Made by a program: the position numbers and the translations under genes. Shown here piece by piece: positions 1 to 6,619 of a stretch of 20,530 bases of DNA (its first letter is position 1; the number at the start of each line of letters is the position of its first letter). This DNA is from Shewanellaceae bacterium UBA2521 (lineage in GTDB: Bacteria; Pseudomonadota; Gammaproteobacteria; Enterobacterales; Shewanellaceae), in contig DDNL01000030.1 of NCBI GenBank assembly GCA_002341165.1, forward strand, positions 9,737-30,266, read 5' to 3'. The notes beneath the pieces were generated by a model. The model saw nothing but the letters and a program-made list of their open reading frames with translations. It did not search any database and was not told the DNA's origin.

Positions 1-556
1 ATGCTTGTTAAACTCGAATATATGTCAGTACATCTGCTTTAAAACAGGATTAAAGCCTTATTTATTGTGTGAAACACAAAAAAGTATAAAAAAACCAAGG
101 TTAAAAATCTTGGCTTAGGATAAGTTTGTTTGACAAATAGGCAGCGTCCATATATGTCTTGTTTTTTATTGATGCATTTAATTCCTGCTCAGCCACTAAC
201 GAATATGTAAGGTTTTCATTTTTTAGCCGATAGCAACATTCTTGCCTATGGTGATGACTCAATCAATTATTTTTGAATAACCCAATATTGAGAGCTGAAT
301 TTAATTTATATTCTCTGAGCAATTATTCGTAATCAATAAGTAAAATAATTTTAACAAGTAAAAGATGTAAATAAAAATAAAAGAATTATGTTAATGTTGT
401 TTAAAGGTGGTATCAGTAGTAATGATTTATATATGCTCCATAATTAAAAATAAAATCCATAATCATGTTTTGTATAAAAATTTACCATCCTTTTCGATTA
501 AAATATAAATTAATTATCCATAGTATTTATTTAAAAATTAAATAAGGAATTTTCAG
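1..556. other. AT-rich stretch with no clear gene, upstream of the imelysin gene
   Basis: No convincing gene is visible here. A short frame open from the left edge stops at 40-42 (ending in KLEYMSVHLL) and could be the tail of a gene outside the window, but 13 codons cannot decide this. A weak hairpin (CCAAG at 95-99, CTTGG at 109-113) is followed by a T-run on the - strand, but no - strand gene precedes it. The last 150 bases are very AT-rich and should hold the promoter of the imelysin gene. No good Fur box was recognised. Confidence 0.4.
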
Positions 557-1840
557 ATGAAGATAAAAAAAATTATACTACCAATCTTACTCTCCAGCTC
601 GTTTTTTACTCATGCTCACAAAAATGTAACTTTTGACCAAGTTGCTGAACATTATGTTCAATTAGGACATGTGATGTACCAAGACTCATATTTAGCTGCA
701 AAAAGCTTGCAAACTGCAATTGATGAGCTCATCAAAAACCCAACTCAGAGCACTTTAGATGCCGCTAAAGAAGCATGGATTACATCTCGTATACCTTATC
801 AGAAAACAGAAGTGTTCAGGTTTGCAAATGATTTTGTCGATAACTGGCAAGGTAAAGTCAATACTTGGCCTATAGACCAAGGTTTTATCGATTATGTTAA
901 TCCAGATAAGTATTATCAAGCTACACCTGCGGCATTGTTTAACTTAGTTGCTAAGAATAAAATACGCTGGTTAGGAAAAAAATATGATCTAAAAAACATC
1001 AGCCCAGATGTTATACGCATGCTCCATACGTCTGGTTCCTTTCCAAATGTTACGACGGGTTATCATGCAATTGAGTTTTTGCTTTGGGGTCAAGACCTAC
1101 ACGGTATAGAAGAAGGTGCGGGTGAACGTCCTTATACCGATTATGCTTACGGTAAATCTTGTACACATAAACACTGTGATAATCGCCGTAATTTCTTACA
1201 AATAGTGACTCATCTCTTGGTCCAAGACTTAAAAGAAATGACGGATTACTGGGATCCAAACATAGAAGGTAGCTACGCACAGAAATTCCAAAAGATGGAT
1301 TCTCAAAAGGTCGTATATAAGATGTTTCATGGTTTAAGCGAATTCTCGACCTTAGAACTTTCAACAATGAGAATTAATAGTGCAGTAGAGTTTAATCATC
1401 CTGAAGAAGAACACGATTGTTTTTCAGATAATACGCATTGGTCATATTTTAACAATGTAATGGGTATGAAAACATTCTATACAGGAGATTATGAACGTAT
1501 AGATGGCACTTTAATCGAAGGTCCTGGTCTTATCGATCTGGTTAAATCAAAAGATCCAAAACATGCTCGTAAAATGCGTAAGGCAATGAGAAAAGTCGAG
1601 CGTAATATGCAAATTGTTGTCGATAAAGCTGAAATAGAACATGTTTATTTTGATCAAATGATTGGAACCCCTAACACACCAGAGATTAAACATTTAAAAA
1701 AGACTTCAGAGTCTTTGCGAGAACTCAGGCATTATAATTCACAGGCTGTTTTTGCTGTGGATCTAGAACTAGATGATGCGACAACTCGTAAACTAGAAGT
1801 TTATAAATCACCTTATCATCCTCTACCTACTCAACGTTAA
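557..1840 (+). CDS. Exported imelysin-family (peptidase M75-like) protein
   Basis: 427 aa. Residues 1-20 form a Sec-type signal peptide (KIKK, hydrophobic core, THA before the likely cleavage site), so the protein is exported to the periplasm or envelope. The imelysin hallmark GxHxxE is present at about residues 168-173 (GYHAIEFLLWGQD), and the family signature EEEHDCFSDNTHW lies near residue 285. The region from about 310 to 410 (GLIDLVKSKDP..., AVFAVDLELDD) fits the second half of the domain. Known relatives (IrpA-like/imelysin proteins) are tied to iron uptake or surface metal binding; proteolysis is not established for most of them. The start is supported by AAGGAA eight bases before the ATG. 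It stands alone on the + strand, facing a - strand gene, with terminators in between. No neighbouring iron-transport gene is visible, so the iron role is inferred from the family. Confidence 0.85.
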   Translation: MKIKKIILPILLSSSFFTHAHKNVTFDQVAEHYVQLGHVMYQDSYLAAKSLQTAIDELIKNPTQSTLDAAKEAWITSRIPYQKTEVFRFANDFVDNWQGKVNTWPIDQGFIDYVNPDKYYQATPAALFNLVAKNKIRWLGKKYDLKNISPDVIRMLHTSGSFPNVTTGYHAIEFLLWGQDLHGIEEGAGERPYTDYAYGKSCTHKHCDNRRNFLQIVTHLLVQDLKEMTDYWDPNIEGSYAQKFQKMDSQKVVYKMFHGLSEFSTLELSTMRINSAVEFNHPEEEHDCFSDNTHWSYFNNVMGMKTFYTGDYERIDGTLIEGPGLIDLVKSKDPKHARKMRKAMRKVERNMQIVVDKAEIEHVYFDQMIGTPNTPEIKHLKKTSESLRELRHYNSQAVFAVDLELDDATTRKLEVYKSPYHPLPTQR

Positions 1841-1862
1841 AACTTAAAAATTTAAACATGGG

Positions 1863-1883
1863 GGCTTCTTGATGAAGCCTTCT
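1863..1883 (+). terminator. Hairpin terminator after the imelysin gene
   Basis: GGCTTC (1863-1868) pairs perfectly with GAAGCC (1874-1879) across a 5-base loop and is followed by TTCT. It lies 23 bases after the imelysin stop codon. The T tail is short, so the downstream hairpin at 2024-2037 may do most of the work. Confidence 0.45.
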
Positions 1884-1971
1884 AATGGAAAACCCATGCG
1901 TATTAACATTTTTTTGATGCCTAAATTCGATGGATTTCGATAGTTTTTAGTTATAGCTTTGATAGTTAATT

Positions 1972-1987
1972 GAGTGGCTGTCTAGGA
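1972..1987. mobile_element. Solo end of a mobile element (16 bp)
   Basis: The 16 bases GAGTGGCTGTCTAGGA are identical to 6435-6450. The core TGGCTGTCT matches the terminal sequence TGGGTGTCT of the 74-bp elements at 4027 and 6213. It probably marks a decayed insertion-sequence or miniature-element end; nothing else of the element remains here. Confidence 0.4.
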
Positions 1988-2018
1988 GTATTCTTCATTG
2001 TTCAAATAAAAGTAAAAT

Positions 2019-2046
2019 AAAAACCACCCGAAGGTGGCTTTATTTG
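2019..2046. terminator. Bidirectional terminator between convergent genes
   Basis: CCACC (2024-2028) and GGTGG (2033-2037) enclose CGAA on the + strand and TTCG on the - strand, where it makes a very stable C(UUCG)G tetraloop. A-rich sequence on the left and CTTTATTT on the right give U-rich tails in both directions. It lies between the imelysin gene (+) and the membrane-protein gene (-), exactly where a shared terminator is expected. Confidence 0.75.
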
Positions 2047-2152
2047 AGCAATCATAGTTTTTTGATATTAAATGAGCATATCAGGCATCTTATTTATATT
2101 TGAAGTCAGACAAAGCTAAAAATTATTCAAGACTTATATCAAAATACCTGCT

Positions 2153-2737
2153 CTAATCCGTCTCAGATTGATGCTTCTCTTGCAAAGCAATTAGTCTGGG
2201 ATAATCTGCTTCATCTATTCCATAAAACTGCATCAGATAAGCCCTTTCAGGAGCGTTAAGTTTAGGGTTTTGATACAGGTGGTTGATAAAGTACTCTTTA
2301 TCTGCTGTATTAGGAGGTGCTATAGGAGAATAAATATGCGTTAGAATAAGTTTGTTATATTTATAAAGTATTACAATATACATAAATACTACTAAAAAAC
2401 CCCACAGAAAACTAACTCCATCAGGTCTAGTTACAAATTTATGGAGAAATAAATAATGTCCCACACAATATGTAAGCAAAAAATATGTGGTGAGTACGCC
2501 TATGAGTATTACCATTGATTTAACTGAAAAAGAGTATATTTTTAATAATGCTATGGGGCTAAATACTTTTCTGCTTAATCGAATAATATATGCAAAAGTA
2601 CAGTGTATAAGTGTATATCCTGTAAACTCTAAAGCACTTGAAAGGAGCCAAAAAAAAACGTATGCAAAGAAATCATGATTTTGCTCTAATAAGCTCTGTT
2701 GAAACTGCAAGAATGGAAATAAAATTGAATCTATCAT
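2153..2737 (-). CDS. Small membrane protein of unknown function
   Basis: 194 aa from the chosen start (MIDSILFPF). That ATG is preceded by GAGG at a good distance (cGAGGtacctATG), whereas an upstream in-frame ATG at 2785 would only translate a terminator-like hairpin. About four membrane segments are visible: around residues 22-50 (FFAYVFFWLLSSALEFTGY...), a segment near 50-70, SVKSMVILIGVLTTYFLLTY, and FLWGFLVVFMYIVILY. The C-terminal third is soluble and charged (NTADKEYFINHLYQNPKL, then QEKHQSETD) and probably cytoplasmic. I do not recognise a family. It lies downstream of the DUF2750-like gene on the same strand but a hairpin separates them, so it is probably transcribed on its own. Confidence 0.65.
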   Translation of the reverse strand: MIDSILFPFLQFQQSLLEQNHDFFAYVFFWLLSSALEFTGYTLIHCTFAYIIRLSRKVFSPIALLKIYSFSVKSMVILIGVLTTYFLLTYCVGHYLFLHKFVTRPDGVSFLWGFLVVFMYIVILYKYNKLILTHIYSPIAPPNTADKEYFINHLYQNPKLNAPERAYLMQFYGIDEADYPRLIALQEKHQSETD

Positions 2738-2760
2738 AGGTACCTCGTTATATAAAATAA

Positions 2761-2790
2761 AGCCCATGAATTTTATAATACTCATGGGTT
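2761..2790 (-). terminator. Hairpin terminator after the DUF2750-like gene
   Basis: CCCATGA (2763-2769) and TCATGGG (2782-2788) form a 7-bp stem. On the - strand the stem is followed by CTTTATTTTATA. It lies about 90 bases after the stop of the 2879-3325 gene and just before the membrane-protein gene. Confidence 0.5.
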
Positions 2791-2878
2791 TTAAACTAAA
2801 TTTAATGATTAATCTTAGCTGTCGAGAACAAATGTGAATTTTTTATTTATTTTGAGTATGATTTTTTGAGTGAAAAAT

Positions 2879-3325
2879 TTATTCTTTATCAATTACAAAA
2901 TAGTCGTCTTGATTTTCATCATAGCTTGCTAAGATTGAATTTATTTCGGATTTAAGGTCATTTGATAAATATGTTGCATCGCAAAGTTGTGCAGTGTACG
3001 TGTCATTCATACACACACAGAATTCATCCCCATCATCTCGTATCAGAGGAAGTATTTCTTTCATAAACCTATCTAGAGGGATTTCTGTTGATTCGTAAGA
3101 AGCAAACTTATCCTTGATACAAGTTTCCGCATATTCAGCATGAGGCCATATAGCCAATGAAAGAACTTCTTGCTTGTCTGTAGACATATAAGCCCACGTC
3201 TGATCTAATGTACTCGTCAAAATCCATACAGATTCATAAGCCACAATTTCTTTAATTGTATGCTGATACCTAAGTTCTGGATCAAGGTTCATAACTGAGG
3301 TCACTTGTTCTTTTCGTATACTCAT
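2879..3325 (-). CDS. DUF2750-like small protein
   Basis: 148 aa, soluble and acidic, with no signal peptide. The order of conserved features fits the DUF2750 family: an N-terminal helix (YQHTIKEIVAYESVWIL), an aromatic strand (WAYMSTDKQEVLSLAIWP), a helix with alanines (HAEYAETCIKDKFASYES), then IPLDRFMKEILPLIRDDGDEFCVCMN. These are small stand-alone proteins of unknown function. The start ATG has AAGG some 12 bases upstream. The acidic C-terminal tail (YDENQDDYFVIDKE) goes beyond the usual domain end. The family assignment is from pattern memory and could be wrong. Confidence 0.6.
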   Translation of the reverse strand: MSIRKEQVTSVMNLDPELRYQHTIKEIVAYESVWILTSTLDQTWAYMSTDKQEVLSLAIWPHAEYAETCIKDKFASYESTEIPLDRFMKEILPLIRDDGDEFCVCMNDTYTAQLCDATYLSNDLKSEINSILASYDENQDDYFVIDKE

Positions 3326-3409
3326 GAAACATTTACCTTAATTGATTTATTCATTAACTAGTCTTTCTTTATTTTACCATTTTTCTAGAAAAAAATGTCC
3401 GACATCGAT

Positions 3410-3443
3410 CGGTAATCTCCCCTGAATAACAGGGGAAAAACAC
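3410..3443. repeat. Hairpin with CRISPR-repeat-like layout
   Basis: CCCCTG (3419-3424) and CAGGGG (3430-3435) make a perfect 6-bp stem around AATAA. The flanks are CGGT on the left and GAAAAACAC on the right, an order also seen in the CRISPR repeat (CGGT...CCCC...GGGGAA..CAC). It is 34 rather than 29 nt and needs gaps to align. It lies just after the 3457-4032 gene (- strand) but has no U-tail in that direction, so it is not a standard terminator. Confidence 0.35.
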
Positions 3444-3456
3444 AATATAAATTAAA

Positions 3457-4032
3457 TTAGCTGACTAATAATTCATCTGAGTTATAACTAAACAATTGAT
3501 TTAACTCTAAAAGATCAACCTTGTTACTCAATAAATCCTTTACTCCTCCACTAATTCGTTCAGTGAGTGTATTCCAAATATGATTAACCCTCTCTGGATC
3601 GTACGTCACAAACCCTATGGGGATAGTTAAAACACCAAGGCCTAACTCAGGATTAACTCTTGTATGATATTGAACCATTGCCCAACCATGTTCGCCGGGT
3701 ATGACGAATGCTTCGAGAGCTTCCAGTGAAGCTCTTCCTGAAAAGTAACGGATATTTTTAGTACGAACTTTAAAACGGTCTTTTAGTTCTTTTTGGGACG
3801 TATAGTCAGGAGCACTAAAAAGCAGGTTCAACATACTGCCATTAAGCTCTAAAGCCTTATTGGCATCATTACAAAACTGAGTTAAGCCTAAGCTTGAACC
3901 GAATAAATCGCTCGATGGAGCAAACCAACATGCTTGCTTCAATTTGTTTTCCTTTGGCTGCCTGTTCAGCCACTGGAATAACAACTCTCTATTGTTGTCT
4001 AAATAGATTGGACCAAAGATAAAACAAGACAT
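3457..4032 (-). CDS. Unrecognised protein; start lies inside a mobile-element end
   Basis: 191 aa, no signal peptide or membrane segment, mixed alpha/beta appearance (CFIFGPIYLD, GWAMVQYHTRV, LGLGVLTIPIGFVTY). I do not recognise a family. The ATG at 4032 lies within the terminal repeat of a 74-bp mobile element (4027-4100): this copy reads TGGATGTCT where others read TGGCTGTCT or TGGGTGTCT, so the ATG is created by one base. No ribosome binding site precedes it. An upstream ATG at 4113 (MSNS then stop) is in the same frame, consistent with the element having interrupted the original 5' end. The protein may therefore be truncated or poorly expressed. Confidence 0.5.
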   Translation of the reverse strand: MSCFIFGPIYLDNNRELLFQWLNRQPKENKLKQACWFAPSSDLFGSSLGLTQFCNDANKALELNGSMLNLLFSAPDYTSQKELKDRFKVRTKNIRYFSGRASLEALEAFVIPGEHGWAMVQYHTRVNPELGLGVLTIPIGFVTYDPERVNHIWNTLTERISGGVKDLLSNKVDLLELNQLFSYNSDELLVS

Positions 4033-4100
4033 CCACGAAAAGTAGACTGATTTATGTTTGATGGATAAAACCTTTTTATTAAAACATCGGATGGGTGTCT
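4027..4100. mobile_element. 74-bp miniature element, copy 1
   Basis: The ends are AGACATCCA (4027-4035) and TGGGTGTCT (4092-4100), inverted repeats with one mismatch. The interior includes TTTGATGGATAAAACC and TTTTTATTAAA, shared with the copy at 6213-6286, which has exactly the same length. Similarity also continues a few bases outward on both sides (TAAAACA on the left, A-n-GAA on the right), so the true ends may be slightly longer. It could be a MITE or the 3' remnant of an insertion sequence. No matching target duplication was found. Confidence 0.6.
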
Positions 4101-4182
4101 ATGAATTGCTCATTTATTATTTATCGCAACTGTGTTTTGAAAAAGCTTATGAATACAAAGGCTCATTCCGTAAAATATGAGT

Positions 4183-4240
4183 GCGAAAGGTGTAATCTCT
4201 TCAAAAAGAAACCATCACACCTTTCGCGGTGGTTTTTTTA
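4183..4240. terminator. Bidirectional terminator whose loop pairs with a flanking 11-mer
   Basis: AACCATC (4210-4216) and GGTGGTT (4228-4234) form the stem with one G-T pair, followed by a T-run on the + strand and by TCTTTTT on the - strand. It follows the 4281-5450 gene (- strand). The 11-nt loop (ACACCTTTCGC, 4217-4227) is perfectly complementary to 4183-4193 (GCGAAAGGTGT), which allows an alternative long hairpin. Confidence 0.7.
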
Positions 4241-4280
4241 GAGGCAATTGGCCTGAAAAAATATCTATATTATTAAGTAT

Positions 4281-5450
4281 TTATTTTTTTGCTGAAAACT
4301 CAATTTTATGTGTTTGATGATTCAGGTCGACATAAAGGGTTAAACCATCTTCAGACATCTCTAATGAAGAAGGTGAAAATCGGCCTGAATCCTGTTGTGT
4401 ATAAAGACCCGTTAAAACGTAGTCATCGGATGCCTCGTTATAGGTAAAAAGCTTCACACTTTTAGTATGAGCGACAGCGATATGAGAGCCATCGGCAGAA
4501 AGCACAGCATTCGCCCAGCTTCCTATTTCTTGCTGTACCAGCTTTTGAAGGGGAAGGTGGTATATTTTATTATTTCTCAACACGGAAAATTGATGTTGAA
4601 AAATAGTATATAGAGAACCCGATTCATCCAAATCTGTCGATTCAGATATATAAATATTTGTGTCATCAATGTTTTGTAATAGAATAGTTCTACCGTCATC
4701 AGTCATACCACAAAATTTACGGTAGATTGAAAAATCACCTATCTCTTCTGAGATATTTGCAAAATCATGGTTGATATGTGGTAACTCAAATAGCATCGAT
4801 GTAGATGAGCTTTGCTCAGTATTTTGTACGATGAGCTTACCGCTAGATTGAGAACAACTGCCTATATACCAAGCCTTAATAGGTGATGTCTCATTGTGTA
4901 TTGCTTCCCAATCTCTTAAGCCAAACAAGGGATTGCTAAATGGATTATAGACTTCATTAATACTACACTCATTGCCGTCTAATAAATCTAAATTTTCTGC
5001 GAGGCTCATGCCTGGCAGTTGCGGAAGATAAATATCAATGTTGGTTTGCCAATTGCCGTAATACTGTTTTGTATGCCGATACATGTAAGAGTTTGAATTT
5101 TTAAAATAGTTCAGTCTATTTTGCACTCTAACTTCAGGTAAAAATCTATCGATGAGATATTGTTGTGGATATTGTTCATGAGATAAGATTAATTTCTCAC
5201 TCGTGTTAAAAAAATTTTTTGTATTGGATAGTGCTTTGCTTTGTTCGGGTTGCGCTAATGAAAGAGTGGATATATAGCTGATATGAGATTGAGCTCTGTC
5301 GGCAGAGCAATCTATTTCACCTCCATCAATAGAAGCTAAAGATTGACTTAAAATTTTCTCTTTATAGTTGTCACAGCTTAAGATGTCGGGTTGAGCTTGT
5401 GCGCTTAAAGTGAAAAGAGTAAGGCATGCGATGTATGTTTTTTTTAGCAT
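4281..5450 (-). CDS. Exported beta-propeller-like protein of unknown function
   Basis: 389 aa. Residues 1-19 are a clear Sec signal peptide (MLKKTYIACLTLFTLSAQA, AQA before cleavage), so the mature protein starts near QPDILSC in the periplasm or outside. Several cysteines (about residues 26, 48, GNEC, GSCSQ, KFCG) could form disulfides. The C-terminal part has propeller-blade style pieces: LSADGSHIAVAHTKSVKLFT and MSEDGLTLYVDLNHQTHKIEF. No family is firmly recognised; a WD40/YncE-like fold is inferred from these strand patterns only. It has its own terminator at 4210-4240 and probably its own promoter in the AT-rich region upstream. Confidence 0.65.
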   Translation of the reverse strand: MLKKTYIACLTLFTLSAQAQPDILSCDNYKEKILSQSLASIDGGEIDCSADRAQSHISYISTLSLAQPEQSKALSNTKNFFNTSEKLILSHEQYPQQYLIDRFLPEVRVQNRLNYFKNSNSYMYRHTKQYYGNWQTNIDIYLPQLPGMSLAENLDLLDGNECSINEVYNPFSNPLFGLRDWEAIHNETSPIKAWYIGSCSQSSGKLIVQNTEQSSSTSMLFELPHINHDFANISEEIGDFSIYRKFCGMTDDGRTILLQNIDDTNIYISESTDLDESGSLYTIFQHQFSVLRNNKIYHLPLQKLVQQEIGSWANAVLSADGSHIAVAHTKSVKLFTYNEASDDYVLTGLYTQQDSGRFSPSSLEMSEDGLTLYVDLNHQTHKIEFSAKK

Positions 5451-5525
5451 TTTATAGCCCTTAAATTAATGATGAGACTTTAATGTATCACATTATTTAA
5501 AAAAATGAGATCACAAAATAACTAA

Positions 5526-5564
5526 GGGTTTATTTATATACAAAGGGGTTATTTATATACAAAG
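5526..5564. repeat. Two-copy direct tandem repeat (20 and 19 bp)
   Basis: GGGTTTATTTATATACAAAG (5526-5545) is followed at once by the same sequence lacking one T (5546-5564). It lies about 75-115 bases upstream of the exported-protein gene start (5450, - strand), so it could be a paired regulatory site or a replication-slippage product. Confidence 0.6.
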
Positions 5565-5690
5565 TTATTTTTTTAAAGTTAATGCATACATATCTAGAAT
5601 CGGTGCTTATGGAATAGATATTTAAGATAAAATATAAGCTCTAGATTTATCATAGGGTATGGAAATTGAGATGATGATTTATCGAAACCT

Positions 5691-5861
5691 ATGGTTGTAC
5701 CAAACCAAGAAAATCAGTTCCATACTCCATTGAGTTATCAGGCTAGGCAAGAGTTTCTAAGCAATAATAAAGCAAATCAGCATCAAGCGCCTTTTTTGTA
5801 TTCATTCTCTCTAAGCTTTATTCTCAAGTATTTCACTTTTCCTTTTATTCATTTGTGCTGA
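5691..5861 (+). CDS. Possible small protein, 56 aa
   Basis: ATG at 5691 to TGA at 5859-5861. The first half is polar and rich in N and Q (SYQARQEFLSNNKANQHQ), the second half hydrophobic and aromatic (FLYSFSLSFILKYFTFPF), which could be a membrane anchor. No clear ribosome binding site and no recognised family. It may be a chance frame or a gene fragment in this decayed region. Confidence 0.2.
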   Translation: MVVPNQENQFHTPLSYQARQEFLSNNKANQHQAPFLYSFSLSFILKYFTFPFIHLC

Positions 5862-5912
5862 CTTATTTTCTTAAGATGATTTTTTGAGTTGCTGAATTCA
5901 ATTTAAGTTCTT

Positions 5913-6410
5913 TTGTTCATCAATCAACTTGATGCGGTATCGCCTTTCATTTTATCCCCTGTTAAATTAAACACCTTGCTGTTAAAGCAAGAATTTTTTT
6001 ACTATATCACGAGAATATTTTATGTATCATGCATTAAAAAATTAGGGTCTGTTTACCTTTCTTTTTTCTTTATTTTCTTATTCTGCTTTTCGCAAGCGGA
6101 ACAAACTTTACCCAAACCCATTCAACTCAATACCCATTTACAAATTGATGATGAGCCGATCAACCCTGAAACATGGAAAGAAATTTCTCTGGTTGCCAAA
6201 AATAATAAAACAAGACAGCCATTCAAAAAAGATTGATTTAAGTTTGATGGATAAAACCTTTTTATTAAACCATCGGGTGGGTGTCTACGAATATGTGAGC
6301 AAGCTGTGAGTAGTTTTGATTCAGGTGAAACAGAAGCTATCAACACATCTTCTTTATTACAGACAAAGTCATCCAATATTATGACATCGACCTTAGTAGA
6401 GAATACCTAG
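5913..6410 (+). pseudogene. Small exported-protein frame split by a mobile element
   Basis: A frame open from 5913 (TTG; true start unclear) contains a signal-peptide-like stretch, KKLGSVYLSFFFIFLFCFSQA, around codons 42-62, then EQTLPKPIQLNTHLQIDDEP and WKEISLVAKNN. It then enters the 74-bp element (6213-6286), which brings stops at 6234 and 6254. After the element the same frame continues (CEQAVSSFDSGETEAINTSS...) to TAG at 6408-6410. The simplest reading is one small exported-protein gene broken by the insertion. No family is recognised, and the downstream half could be open by chance. Confidence 0.3.
6213..6286. mobile_element. 74-bp miniature element, copy 2
   Basis: The ends are AGACAGCCA (6213-6221) and TGGGTGTCT (6278-6286). 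Its length equals copy 1 at 4027-4100 and the interior is nearly identical (GATTTAAGTTTGATGG, ATAAAACCTTTTTATTAAAC). Both copies have the same orientation. It interrupts a + strand reading frame that resumes in the same phase after it. Confidence 0.6.
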
Positions 6411-6434
6411 TAACAATAATACAATTAGGTAATG

Positions 6435-6479
6435 GAGTGGCTGTCTAGGAATTTTTTTTAAATCATATGATGGGTGTCT
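6435..6479. mobile_element. Remnant with two mobile-element ends
   Basis: GAGTGGCTGTCTAGGA (6435-6450) equals the solo end at 1972-1987. About 20 bases on, a second end of the TGGGTGTCT type (6471-6479) is preceded by a T-rich tract ending in TTTAAATCATATGA, like the right ends of the 74-bp elements. The two ends point the same way, so this is a nested or decayed remnant and not an intact element. Confidence 0.4.
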
Positions 6480-6543
6480 CGGAAAATTTTCACAAATAAT
6501 AACGTTGTTTTAATTGTTTCATTTAATCCAGAGATGGGCAGAT

Positions 6544-6568
6544 GCCTTTTGCGAAAGCCGCAAAAGGC
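6544..6568. other. 9-bp perfect hairpin after the RTX gene
   Basis: GCCTTTTGC (6544-6552) and GCAAAAGGC (6560-6568) pair perfectly around a 7-base loop. It lies about 50 bases after the RTX stop codon on the - strand. There is no U-tract on either strand, so it may stabilise the mRNA 3' end rather than act as a classical terminator. Confidence 0.45.
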
Positions 6569-6619
6569 AATAATGCGGAAATCAAATTAAACCTGTTTCT
6601 GCATTAAGTCATACCTCCT

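Noticed and set aside
91..120. Terminator on the - strand (CCAAG/CTTGG followed by a T-run)
   Set aside because: Short 5-bp stem and no - strand gene before it; kept only as a remark in the region entry.
360..556. Fur box upstream of the imelysin gene
   Set aside because: Only scattered AT-rich partial matches; no convincing 19-bp dyad.
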